This document shows, in pieces, positions 7,294 to 14,099 of a DNA stretch of 64,000 nucleotides; positions within the stretch are counted from its first letter, which is position 1; each line of letters starts with the position of its first letter. This DNA comes from a virus. Below the pieces are notes generated by a model that worked only from the letters and a program-made list of their open reading frames with translations, was not told the DNA's origin and made no database searches. Where the stretch lies: positions 88,016-152,015 of IMG/VR virus record IMGVR_UViG_3300034018_001348; one strand, given 5' to 3'. Position numbers and translations under genes: made by a program.

Positions 7294-7297
7294 TTCG

Positions 7298-7435
7298 AAT
7301 TAAAGGTAGGACTCGAACCTACGACCTGATTTCCTTTTCCACTTAGTTCGGTATTGGATGTGACTCCGTCCCTTATTCGTTGTTTTTCTCTTTCGAGTTA
7401 GGTATGTCTGTTCTAACCAACTGAACTACTTTAAT
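7298..7435 (-). tRNA. Second oversized tRNA-like gene (138 nt)
   Basis: Acceptor ATTAAAG/CTTTAAT, D arm TAGTTCAGTTGGTTAGAACA and T arm GTAGG-TTCGAGT-CCTAC are intact, but the centre is about 60 nt too long and has no canonical anticodon arm. Together with 7048-7190 this suggests introns or insertions in the anticodon region. Confidence 0.45.
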
Positions 7436-7552
7436 TTTGAGGTTGAGAACTCCTCGTGTTGTGCAAATATAGACATAAATCCTTTAAAATTTATAATCTC
7501 ACCCGACTATTCCATTCCCCTCCCACCGGGAACAACACATTTACCATTACTG
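7436..7552. repeat. Spacer repeat unit 2
   Basis: Second copy of the unit at 7194: starts TTTGAGGTTGAGAACTCCTC and ends GGGAACAACACATTT with a diverged middle. Nothing gene-like was seen from here to 7690 apart from a short CCAG/CTGG hairpin near 7590. Confidence 0.5.
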
Positions 7553-7692
7553 ATAGTATCTTTATGTAAATTAGAGATATTCTATTCCAGACTTACCTGG
7601 ACTTCTGTATTATATTTCAGAAACTTTTAAGGTTTCACCTCTATCTGATTGTCCCAGATTAATTTACAAAGATACTTAATATTTACCAATTT

Positions 7693-7896
7693 TTATTTCC
7701 ATTGAGTTTTTCGGTTATACTTCCAAGTTTTGTGTTCTCTATATTTGTGAGAGAACTGACCTTTTCTGTAATGAACACCCTCGTCCCAATATGGTGGGTA
7801 TTCAAACTTTAACCAAATCAATCTATAATCTTTTGAACAAGTCGCCTTGTTCAATTTCATTCTGTTTGTGTTTACACTCATAATCTCTGAGTCCAT
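7693..7896 (-). CDS. Small basic protein within the tRNA array
   Basis: Up to 67 residues, rich in Lys, Arg, Trp and Tyr (EYPPYWDEGVHYRKGQFSHK). The start could also be MSVNTNRMKLNK six residues on. Charge suggests nucleic-acid binding. No family recognised. Confidence 0.55.
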   Translation of the reverse strand: MDSEIMSVNTNRMKLNKATCSKDYRLIWLKFEYPPYWDEGVHYRKGQFSHKYREHKTWKYNRKTQWK

Positions 7897-7951
7897 TGTT
7901 TAGTGGACCTCAAAGATTGTCTAATACCTTTTTCATAATATTTTAATTAAG

Positions 7952-8024
7952 TGTGAAAGGTGGGACTCGAACCCACAATCTCCTGGACCACAACCAGACG
8001 CTTTACCAATTCAGCTACAATCAC
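7952..8024 (-). tRNA. tRNA-His (GTG)
   Basis: Anticodon arm TCTGG-TTGTGGT-CCAGG (GTG), T arm GTGGG-TTCGAGT-CCCAC. An extra 5' G is encoded at 8025 opposite C at 7951, as expected for tRNA-His. The acceptor has two T-T mismatches. Confidence 0.82.
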
Positions 8025-8040
8025 CATGTACTTTATTTTG

Positions 8041-8114
8041 CTCTCCAGCTAGGACTTGAACCTAGGACTCTCGTATTAACAGTACGATGCTCTAACCAAC
8101 TGAGCTACTGAAGA
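8041..8114 (-). tRNA. tRNA-Asn (GTT)
   Basis: Acceptor TCTTCAG/CTGGAGA, D arm AGCTCAGTTGGTTAGAGC, anticodon arm TCGTA-CTGTTAA-TACGA (GTT), T arm CTAGG-TTCAAGT-CCTAG, discriminator G typical of Asn. Confidence 0.92.
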
Positions 8115-8120
8115 ATTTTT

Positions 8121-8171
8121 ACCTTACTTCCCCGGCTTAACGGACCGAGTGCCATATAGGAGGTGTAAGGT
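8121..8171. other. 51-nt element closed by a 7-bp stem between tRNAs
   Basis: ACCTTAC pairs with GTAAGGT and an inner GGC/GCC hairpin is present. It sits between two Asn tRNA genes. Too short for a tRNA; may be a processing signal. Confidence 0.35.
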
Positions 8172-8178
8172 GACCTCG

Positions 8179-8250
8179 AGGACCGGGGGAATTTCGAAAT
8201 CCCGACCCGCAGACTAACAACCTGCCGCTCTTCCTCTGAGCTACCAATCC
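8179..8250 (-). tRNA. tRNA-Asn (GTT), second divergent copy
   Basis: Acceptor GGATTGG/CCGGTCC with G-U pairs, anticodon arm GCAGG-TTGTTAG-TCTGC (GTT), T arm GGGAT-TTCGAAA-TTCCC. Discriminator U and weak T stem mark it as different from the Asn gene at 8041. Confidence 0.72.
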
Positions 8251-8400
8251 GATTTTGACCACTATGTTATTTTGCGAACGTATGAAGCTCGTATCATTAT
8301 TAAGTCATAGTAGTCCAAGGCGTTACGCATCCATCTGTAACTTTACTTTTCTTGAGTCCCGGTAAGGCCTTACCAACTCTGGGAACGATTACCTCGTTTG

Positions 8401-8473
8401 TGTGTCCTACAGGAATCGAACCTGTTCCTTTCGCTCTTCAGGCGGACGTACGCACCAGCTATACGAAAGACAC
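8401..8473 (-). tRNA. tRNA-Phe (GAA)
   Basis: Acceptor GTGTCTT/AGGACAC, anticodon loop CTGAAGA (GAA) on a stem with one mismatch, T arm ACAGG-TTCGATT-CCTGT, discriminator A. The spacer 8251-8400 upstream of its 3' end holds no gene. Confidence 0.85.
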
Positions 8474-8632
8474 AATTATAATAATGTTGGAGTACCCGTC
8501 TCGCTCCAATCTTAAGTGCTTAATCGTAGTTTTACGAGGCCCTCGGCACATTCCCTTTTCAGGGGGGTGATGATTTCTTTGACCTATCCTGAATTGTCGA
8601 CATCCGATGGATAGAGAAAACCATTATTATAG

Positions 8633-8713
8633 TGGAAAATAGTGGACTCGAACCACTCCCGTGAGGACCTGATTTACAGTCAGGGTGCCGTATCCGAACG
8701 ACTTTTATTTTCC
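8633..8713 (-). tRNA. tRNA-Tyr (GTA)
   Basis: Class II: acceptor GGAAAAT/ATTTTCC, anticodon arm CCTGA-CTGTAAA-TCAGG (GTA), variable arm TCCTCACGGGA, T arm AGTGG-TTCGAGT-CCACT. Spacer 8474-8632 holds hairpins but no gene. Confidence 0.9.
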
Positions 8714-8718
8714 TTTTG

Positions 8719-8789
8719 TACCTCGTGATGGTTACGCTCCACCGCCATTTGTATGTAAAACAAATACGCTCCTATTACGCCAACGAGGT
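8719..8789 (-). tRNA. tRNA-Val (TAC), atypical T loop
   Basis: Acceptor ACCTCGT/ACGAGGT, anticodon arm TTTGT-TTTACAT-ACAAA (TAC), T stem GGTGG/CCATC with loop AGCGTAA instead of TTCGANN, the same kind of deviation as tRNA-Lys at 5675. Confidence 0.75.
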
Positions 8790-8795
8790 AAATTG

Positions 8796-8867
8796 TACCG
8801 ATGGGTGGGATTGAACCACCGACACCTTCCGTATGAAAGAAGTGCTCTACCACTGAGCTACATCAGT
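8796..8867 (-). tRNA. tRNA-Met (CAT)
   Basis: Acceptor ACTGATG/CATCGGT, D arm AGCTCAGTGGTAGAGC, anticodon arm CTTCT-TTCATAC-GGAAG (CAT), T arm CGGTGG-TTCAATC-CCACC. The 1-72 pair is formed, so elongator Met or a lysidine Ile type fits better than initiator. Confidence 0.88.
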
Positions 8868-8931
8868 ATTGTGGTGGACATAGGCTCATCACCTACTCGT
8901 GGGTTTCCACCGAACCCCTTGTTACCCCTAA

Positions 8932-8993
8932 TGGAATCGAACCACTCCCGCATGGACCAAAACCATGTGTACTAACCGATATACGAAGGGGCA
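8932..8993 (-). tRNA. tRNA-Gln (TTG), short
   Basis: Acceptor TGCCCCT/AGGGGTA, anticodon arm CATGG-TTTTGGT-CCATG (TTG), T arm AGTGG-TTCGATT-CCATT. Somewhat shorter than usual because the D-arm region is compressed. Confidence 0.8.
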
Positions 8994-9002
8994 AAATATT
9001 TT

Positions 9003-9090
9003 TTAGTTAAAGAACGGTTACCACAATTACGTTCGCCTCGGCTTCACTCCGAACATTCTTTTTTGGGTGTGGATTAAACTATTTAACTAA
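9003..9090. other. Spacer closed by a 9-bp stem
   Basis: TTAGTTAAA and TTTAACTAA bracket about 70 nt that contain an inner GTTCG/CGAAC hairpin. It lies between tRNA-Gln and tRNA-Ser. No cloverleaf was found. Confidence 0.35.
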
Positions 9091-9094
9091 CCCG

Positions 9095-9177
9095 CGGAGG
9101 AGACAGGATTCGAACCTGCAACCCGTTTCCGAGCGACGGTTTTCAAGACCGCTCGACAACCAACTGTCCACTCCTCC
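9095..9177 (-). tRNA. tRNA-Ser (TGA)
   Basis: Class II: acceptor GGAGGAG/CTCCTCC, anticodon arm GCGGT-CTTGAAA-ACCGT (TGA), variable arm CGCTCGGAAACGGGT, T arm GCAGG-TTCGAAT-CCTGT, discriminator G. A TACCTTTG promoter box lies upstream near 9228-9235 and may start the array transcript. Confidence 0.9.
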
Positions 9178-9267
9178 ATTTTTCTTACCAATATGTCAAA
9201 TAACTAATTCCTTTATTTTTGATGGGACAAAGGTAATCCTTTTTTTGTTTCTACCAAACTTTTTTGT

Positions 9268-9300
9268 AAAAAAAAATCCCGAACTTTTTGAGTTCAGGAT
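9268..9300 (-). terminator. Rho-independent terminator
   Basis: Hairpin ATCCTGAACT/AGTTCGGGAT on the minus strand followed by a run of nine T. It separates the small-gene block from the tRNA array. Positions 9178-9513 hold nothing else credible; the plus-strand ORF there is Phe-rich noise. Confidence 0.75.
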
Positions 9301-9513
9301 TTAGGTTATATTTTATGTTTAACTTTTATATTGTCGTTAAATCATTTAATAAACTATCTGAACTTGTATGCGAAATACGCGGATACGAACAATTACTAAA
9401 CTGTTGGTTCCAAATCGAGACATTCATATGTTTATTACTATTTTTCATTTTTCTTTTTTTTTTTAGGTATTTCTACCTGTGTTTTTAATAACTATTACAA
9501 ACTTACGAAAAGT

Positions 9514-9678
9514 TTAAAAACTTGTCAATATTTTTTCTGATAATTTTATTAATTCTTCTTGGAGGTATTCTTCCATCCACTCAGCTATTTTACTGTTGGT
9601 ATCAGCGTAGGCTCCAAATTCAGTGAAATGTTCCTCTTGTTTTTTATCTAAAAAAATTTTTGCATTTAAATAATTCAT
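9514..9678 (-). CDS. Small hypothetical protein, 54 aa
   Basis: ORF MNYLNAKIFLDKKQEEHFTE... ending SEKILTSF, largely helical and acidic. Ends just before the terminator at 9268-9300. Function unknown. Confidence 0.6.
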   Translation of the reverse strand: MNYLNAKIFLDKKQEEHFTEFGAYADTNSKIAEWMEEYLQEELIKLSEKILTSF

Positions 9679-9690
9679 TTTCTTTTTTTT

Positions 9691-10401
9691 TTAAAAATTT
9701 GTTTCAAATAATGTATTTGAATCGTTTTCTTCAATATTTTCAGTGTGATATAAAGTGACGGTATTATCATTAAAGTTAAACATAAAATACCCTTCACCAC
9801 CTTCATTATTTTCCCAACCACCAAAATTATTTGATAATACAGTATAACAAAAATCTTCCATAAGACTTGGGACTGACTCATTAATCTCGTCAAAACTACC
9901 ATCAAGGGAACCGTCATCACCACCACCATTATAACGAGCGGTTAATATACCATCTTCAGGGATTTCAACATTATTAGATGATAATTCATCCCTAAATGAA
10001 TCCATATCCACTTCATCCCCTTCAAAATCAACCTCAGATTTACCACCAACATCATAATAACTGTAAATTTGTCTTATAGTTAATTCTCTATTTCTTGTGT
10101 CAAAATCTATTAAAAAATCGTGGTAATTAATTCCCTCAATGTCAGGAAAAGAATAACTACCTGATGAATCTAAATAATTAAAAATTTTCTGTAATATTTC
10201 AATAAATCCTGATGGAATATCTAAAGTTGAGTTATAATCAAAATTAGTTACATATTCCCACTCAATATTACTGATTTCTGATTTGTTATCCCATTCATTA
10301 GCTTCAATTCTAATTTCAACAACTTTCTGTCCCATTGATTGGACATATCTCGAAACTCTTTCTAAATATTTTTTCTCTTCCGGTGTTAATAATTCATTCA
10401 T
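9691..10401 (-). CDS. Acidic hypothetical protein, 236 aa
   Basis: Starts MNELLTPEEKKYLERVSRYV. The C-terminal half has ARYNGGGDDGSLDG and NFGGWENNEGGEGYFMFNF, a Gly/Asp-rich pattern seen in small conserved bacterial/phage proteins (DUF6878-like by memory, not verified). A TATTTATT box lies at 10405-10412, immediately before the start codon. Function unknown. Confidence 0.65.
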   Translation of the reverse strand: MNELLTPEEKKYLERVSRYVQSMGQKVVEIRIEANEWDNKSEISNIEWEYVTNFDYNSTLDIPSGFIEILQKIFNYLDSSGSYSFPDIEGINYHDFLIDFDTRNRELTIRQIYSYYDVGGKSEVDFEGDEVDMDSFRDELSSNNVEIPEDGILTARYNGGGDDGSLDGSFDEINESVPSLMEDFCYTVLSNNFGGWENNEGGEGYFMFNFNDNTVTLYHTENIEENDSNTLFETNF

Positions 10402-10412
10402 ACTAATAAATA

Positions 10413-10760
10413 TTAGTCTTCTAGTTTAAGTGTCTTTAACATCCATAATGGACGTGTTTTTTCTCTAATATTGTCAACCCACTCTTTCGCAGTTGGTATA
10501 TAATTATTACAATCTTCTCTAACATGTTGCTCTCCAATATATCGGGTGTAGACAATTTTCCCATCACTATTTAGGAATTCTGAACCAAATCTTTTTTCCA
10601 TCTCAAAGATTCCTTCTGAGTGATGTCTCCATATTCTATGTAATGAATCCGCATACCATGATTTGGTTTCATCCATCCATTCATGTAAATGAGTGTAATC
10701 TTCCGGTTTTCCTCCAAATTTCTTTGCCGAGGATTTTGAATGTAAATTTGGGTGAGCCAT
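10413..10760 (-). CDS. Conserved phage/bacterial protein, DUF6915-like
   Basis: 115 residues beginning MAHPNLHSKSSAKKFGGKPE, with FDETKSWYAD-type and RIWRHHSEGIFEMEKRFG motifs and YIGEQHVREDCN; this His-rich pattern (HR..HH.eGIf..E..FG...RyigEQHv.eD) recurs in bacteria and phages. The conserved His suggest a metal or nucleotide site. No role is established. Confidence 0.7.
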   Translation of the reverse strand: MAHPNLHSKSSAKKFGGKPEDYTHLHEWMDETKSWYADSLHRIWRHHSEGIFEMEKRFGSEFLNSDGKIVYTRYIGEQHVREDCNNYIPTAKEWVDNIREKTRPLWMLKTLKLED

Positions 10761-10764
10761 AAAG

Positions 10765-11019
10765 TTAAAGTCTATTTGAAATGTTTTTGATAATCATTTC
10801 CTCATCGTTTGTTAACATTAGTCGGGACTTCATTAATTTACTCATAATAACACTCCATTCCTCATCTAAAAGGTTATGGTGTCTGTTGGATGTGATTGGT
10901 CCCCCATCTAAATATCCTTCCTCAATAAGGATATCGACTAATTCTTCAATATCTGAATCCCGACAATTTTCAACATATTCGGAGGGTTCAATGTTAACAT
11001 AGGTACTAAAGTTTGGCAT
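10765..11019 (-). CDS. Hypothetical protein, 84 aa
   Basis: Starts MPNFSTYVNIEPSEYVENCR, acidic and helical, with LVDILIEEGYLDGG. Five bases upstream of 10413-10760, so in one operon. A TATTTTTG-type promoter box lies at about 11040-11047 on the minus strand. Confidence 0.7.
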   Translation of the reverse strand: MPNFSTYVNIEPSEYVENCRDSDIEELVDILIEEGYLDGGPITSNRHHNLLDEEWSVIMSKLMKSRLMLTNDEEMIIKNISNRL

Positions 11020-11094
11020 AATATTTTAATTTAATTTCGACAAAAATATAAAATAAAATTGATACTACAAACTATTTTGAAGATATTTATTAAT

Positions 11095-11195
11095 ATGATG
11101 ATGACCAATTATAAATTGGGACTTTTGGAAATCATACAAATATGAGAAGGGTTGTGTTATTAGGATTGGAAACCTTATACAATCGAATAATTTAA
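11095..11195 (+). CDS. Pair of coupled micro-ORFs
   Basis: A TATTTATTAATATG start context (11083-11097) opens a 16-codon ORF (MMMTNYKLGLLEIIQI), whose TGA overlaps the ATG of a 17-codon ORF (MRRVVLLGLETLYNRII, 11142-11195). A terminator follows directly. Either the peptides or the RNA itself could be the product. Confidence 0.35.
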
Positions 11196-11200
11196 CATTT

Positions 11201-11226
11201 AAAAAGGGGTCTACCCCTTTTTTTTA
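11201..11226. terminator. Terminator hairpin
   Basis: AAAAAGGGGT-CT-ACCCCTTTTT followed by further T residues. It ends the micro-ORF unit upstream of 11265. Confidence 0.8.
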
Positions 11227-11264
11227 TTACCAAAATTTATTAGATTTAAAAAAAAACTTATTAT

Positions 11265-11588
11265 ATGGAAAATTACACAAACCCTGAGACGGGAGAAACA
11301 ACACAAGACGTTCAAGATTTACTTAATGCATCATTAATTTTTGCAAGAGCATTGGGTCTTATTTTTAAAGAGGGTGAGGGAATTGTTGTTGATATTAAAG
11401 GAGACATTAAATTAAATGACGGTTCTAAAAAAGTAATTGTTTTTGGTCATAACGACCAAATTCACATATACAAATGTGAAGAAGATTTAGAAGAAGGAAC
11501 GGCTGTTAGTATGAATAATGATGAAGTTGACCCATCAAATATTGATGTTGTTGATTCAGAAATTATATCTCCAACTGAAGAAAATTAA
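11265..11588 (+). CDS. Acidic hypothetical protein, 107 aa
   Basis: Starts MENYTNPETGETTQDVQDLL. The middle (DIKLNDGSKKVIVFGHNDQI) looks like a small beta domain, and the tail is acidic and probably disordered (NNDEVDPSNIDVVDSEIISP). Lies directly upstream of the clpP-like gene. Function unknown. Confidence 0.75.
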   Translation: MENYTNPETGETTQDVQDLLNASLIFARALGLIFKEGEGIVVDIKGDIKLNDGSKKVIVFGHNDQIHIYKCEEDLEEGTAVSMNNDEVDPSNIDVVDSEIISPTEEN

Positions 11589-11595
11589 AATTATA

Positions 11596-11631
11596 TTTTG
11601 GTGAATCAATTATTTTTATATATCTTTGTCA
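11596..11631 (+). promoter_or_regulatory. Bacteroidetes-type promoter for clpP-like gene
   Basis: TTTG near 11597 and TATCTTTG near 11624-11631 are spaced like the -33 and -7 boxes of the Bacteroidetes primary sigma factor. The ATG at 11645 follows about 14 nt later. Confidence 0.65.
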
Positions 11632-11644
11632 AAAATTAAAACAT

Positions 11645-12388
11645 ATGAACGTAGGACAAGAATTTCAAAATTATTACACAAAACATTTAGGTAAACCATC
11701 TTTGGATTTACATAACTTCAACAATCACATTCAAAACTCGATGACTCCATATATTTTAGAGGAAAGAGAGATGAGAGTAACTCAAATGGATATTTTTTCT
11801 CGTTTGATGATGGATAGAATTCTTTGGGCTTCGGGTCCGGTTGACGATAGAATGGGTGATATTATACAATCACAACTTATCTTCTTAGATAATTTGGATA
11901 AGAAAAAAGATATCAATTTATATCTACAAACTCCGGGTGGTAGTGTATTAAGTGGTTTAGGTATTAGAGATACTATGAACTTCATCAATGCCGATGTTGC
12001 AACCACAAATATTGGTATGTGTGCGTCCATGGGTTCGGTATTACTATCTTCAGGGGCAAAAGGTAAAAGGGAATCTTTAATTTTTTCAAAGGTTATGACT
12101 CACATGGTGTCTCACGGAACACAAGGGAATGTTCAAGACACTAGAATTGGTCAACTTGAAGCTGAAAAATATAACTACTTGTTATTTAAAATATTAGCTG
12201 AGAATTGTGGTAAAACATTTGAACAAATGTTAGAATCATCAAGAAATGACAAATGGTTTAATTCAGATGAAGCGTTAGAGTTTGGATTAATTGATAAAAT
12301 TATCGGTGTTGAGAAAAATCAATCAATGACTGATATGATGATTGGTTTTGATGAGTATTATGAGAAAGAAATTCTTAAAAGAAAATAA
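11645..12388 (+). CDS. clpP: ClpP-like serine protease
   Basis: 247 residues of the ClpP/crotonase fold. Catalytic Ser in MCASMGSVLLSSG (about S128), His in KVMTHMVSHG (about H153), Asp in RNDKWFNSDEALEFGLID (about D202); LYLQTPGGSVLSG forms the oxyanion region. Length is slightly above a bacterial ClpP (~200). In a phage it could be a host-interacting ClpP homologue or a ClpP-type maturation protease. It has its own promoter and terminator. Confidence 0.88.
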   Translation: MNVGQEFQNYYTKHLGKPSLDLHNFNNHIQNSMTPYILEEREMRVTQMDIFSRLMMDRILWASGPVDDRMGDIIQSQLIFLDNLDKKKDINLYLQTPGGSVLSGLGIRDTMNFINADVATTNIGMCASMGSVLLSSGAKGKRESLIFSKVMTHMVSHGTQGNVQDTRIGQLEAEKYNYLLFKILAENCGKTFEQMLESSRNDKWFNSDEALEFGLIDKIIGVEKNQSMTDMMIGFDEYYEKEILKRK

Positions 12389-12410
12389 GAATAAGTGTTA
12401 AATGAAAAAA

Positions 12411-12438
12411 GAAGGTATTACTACCTTCTTTTTTTTTT
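12411..12438 (+). terminator. Terminator of clpP-like gene
   Basis: GAAGGTA-TTAC-TACCTTC followed by ten T residues, 20 bases after the clpP stop codon. Confidence 0.85.
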
Positions 12439-12500
12439 AGATAAGATAAACACCCCCTTGTTTTTAAAAATCTAATTTATATAATAGAGTTTTATATCTA

Positions 12501-13157
12501 TTATGTTGTAACCACAGGTTTAATTTTATTATAAACATCTGTCGCTTTTTTGTTAAAACCATTAAACATTCCACAAACTATTCCGGATAATTGATTTTCT
12601 AAACTTGAGATAAATGCGGTGTCTTTAACGGCGCCTCCCAAAGCATTTCTTAAGAATGAATACCCTTGACCTTCAAGTCCAGCTTTTTCTCCTAACATTT
12701 GAACAACCGCCTCAGATAATGATTCAGCAATTAATTTAGTTAATTCTTTACAATCTTTAAGAGCTAAAGCTAATCTTCTTGGGTCTGAAACTATAAATGA
12801 TGTTATTGCATTTGTAAAAAAATTACTTAACCCTAACTTTCCAACTAAAGATTTAACCATTGGTTCAACAACTGTTTGAGCAATTCCACTCAAAGCATTA
12901 CTCCCAAATAATTTTCCTAAAACGTCCATCAATTGTTCGTTTAAGATTTTATTCTCACTTAAAAAATTAATCTCTTCAAGAAGAGAATAAGCAATTTTTT
13001 CTTGTTTCTTTTTAGGTAATTTATTAAAATTTTTAATATTATCTTCCGATTCAACAATCATTAATATTCTACTTCTAACTAAATTCTCTTCAATTAAAGT
13101 TTTTTCTTGATTATCTTTCGCTTCTAATATCGCTCTTTTTATTTGTTTTTCTAACAT
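12501..13157 (-). CDS. Putative virion-associated protein, 218 aa
   Basis: Helical protein with a basic, tag-like start (MLEKQIKRAILEAKDNQEK). A hydrophobic, Gly/Ala-rich centre (LFGSNALSGIAQTVV, GKLGLSNFFTNAITSFIVS) could insert in membranes. It is the last gene of a minus-strand run with 13168 and 14100, so an internal or ejected virion protein is a reasonable guess. Confidence 0.65.
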   Translation of the reverse strand: MLEKQIKRAILEAKDNQEKTLIEENLVRSRILMIVESEDNIKNFNKLPKKKQEKIAYSLLEEINFLSENKILNEQLMDVLGKLFGSNALSGIAQTVVEPMVKSLVGKLGLSNFFTNAITSFIVSDPRRLALALKDCKELTKLIAESLSEAVVQMLGEKAGLEGQGYSFLRNALGGAVKDTAFISSLENQLSGIVCGMFNGFNKKATDVYNKIKPVVTT

Positions 13158-13167
13158 AACTTATTGA

Positions 13168-14091
13168 TTATTTCAATCTCCATTTAGCGTCTTCACCATA
13201 AGATAATGGCCCACCCGTTCCACCTCTTAATGTTTTAATATAATTGTCAACAATACTAAAAACTCCACCCCATTTACCGTTAAATTGGTTGGCACAAGCC
13301 TGAACTTGAGATTTTAATGAATCAAATTGACTTTGAGGTATGTCTTCTCTTTTAGTTTTCCAATAATCATAATATTGTTTCACTTTATCTCGACACACTT
13401 TTTTATCTTGTTCTCCGGCAGCTGGTTTATACATGATTAAACCTCCAGGGAAATATTGTTCACTACCTTGAACATTAACTTTTTGATAAGTCCCAGATGC
13501 TAATTGTTCAGGGGTTAGTTTTTCAACATATCCTTCGTTTTTTATCCATTGATTGATAAAAGCTTGTTGTTCCGGAGTATAACCACCTTGTTTTGCAGTA
13601 TTAACCTTTAATTTATATAAATCGTATTTTGGATGTTTTTGGTATAATTGAGAAAGTTCTGTATCTGTTACGGCAATGTCAGCTCTTTTTTTCCATCCGT
13701 ATTGTTCCAATTCTCTTGCAATGTCAGTATCTACTGTTGCTTTTTGAGATGCTTGTGTCGCTTGTTGAGAATCCATTTGAGCAATCTTATCACATTTCCA
13801 ATTACCACTTTTACTTCCATCTCTAAATTTATAAGTCATATCACCATAAAAGTCGATTTCTTTACCACTTTTAGTAGTTGCACGATAAACAAATTTAGTT
13901 TTATCAGGATTTGTAAATAATTGACCATTAATTAAACATCCCGCAGCTTTAGCCTTTCTTAATATTTCTTCACCCGTGTTTGAAACTGGCGTGACAGGTA
14001 CAATAGGTTGTATTTGTTCCTTCATCAATGATTTGTGCATTGATAAAATTTCATTCTTTTCGGATTCTTCTATAATATATCTTTTCTTCAT
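13168..14091 (-). CDS. Putative virion protein with ESEK tag, 307 aa
   Basis: N-terminus YIIEESEKNEILSMHKSL combines the YII-E-S tag with the EKxxILxxHKSL tag seen at 17307 and 53593. The rest is polar with Gln-rich linkers, a repeated YxKxxxY pattern and several Cys (AAGCLINGQLF, NWKCDKIAQ, KVCRDKVKQYYDYW, QVQACANQF). No known domain. Ten bases upstream of 12501-13157, so co-transcribed. Confidence 0.7.
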   Translation of the reverse strand: MKKRYIIEESEKNEILSMHKSLMKEQIQPIVPVTPVSNTGEEILRKAKAAGCLINGQLFTNPDKTKFVYRATTKSGKEIDFYGDMTYKFRDGSKSGNWKCDKIAQMDSQQATQASQKATVDTDIARELEQYGWKKRADIAVTDTELSQLYQKHPKYDLYKLKVNTAKQGGYTPEQQAFINQWIKNEGYVEKLTPEQLASGTYQKVNVQGSEQYFPGGLIMYKPAAGEQDKKVCRDKVKQYYDYWKTKREDIPQSQFDSLKSQVQACANQFNGKWGGVFSIVDNYIKTLRGGTGGPLSYGEDAKWRLK

Positions 14092-14099
14092 TTTTAAAA

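Noticed and set aside
7048-7435. Group I introns in the oversized tRNA-like genes
   Set aside because: The extra sequence (about 60 nt) is too short for a group I core.
8352-8975. Plus-strand ORFs across the tRNA array
   Set aside because: They are antisense to well-folded tRNA genes and have no phage-like start context.
9288-9488. Plus-strand ORF of 66 aa
   Set aside because: Starts in a terminator stem and is Phe/Leu-rich low-complexity sequence in an AT-rich gap.
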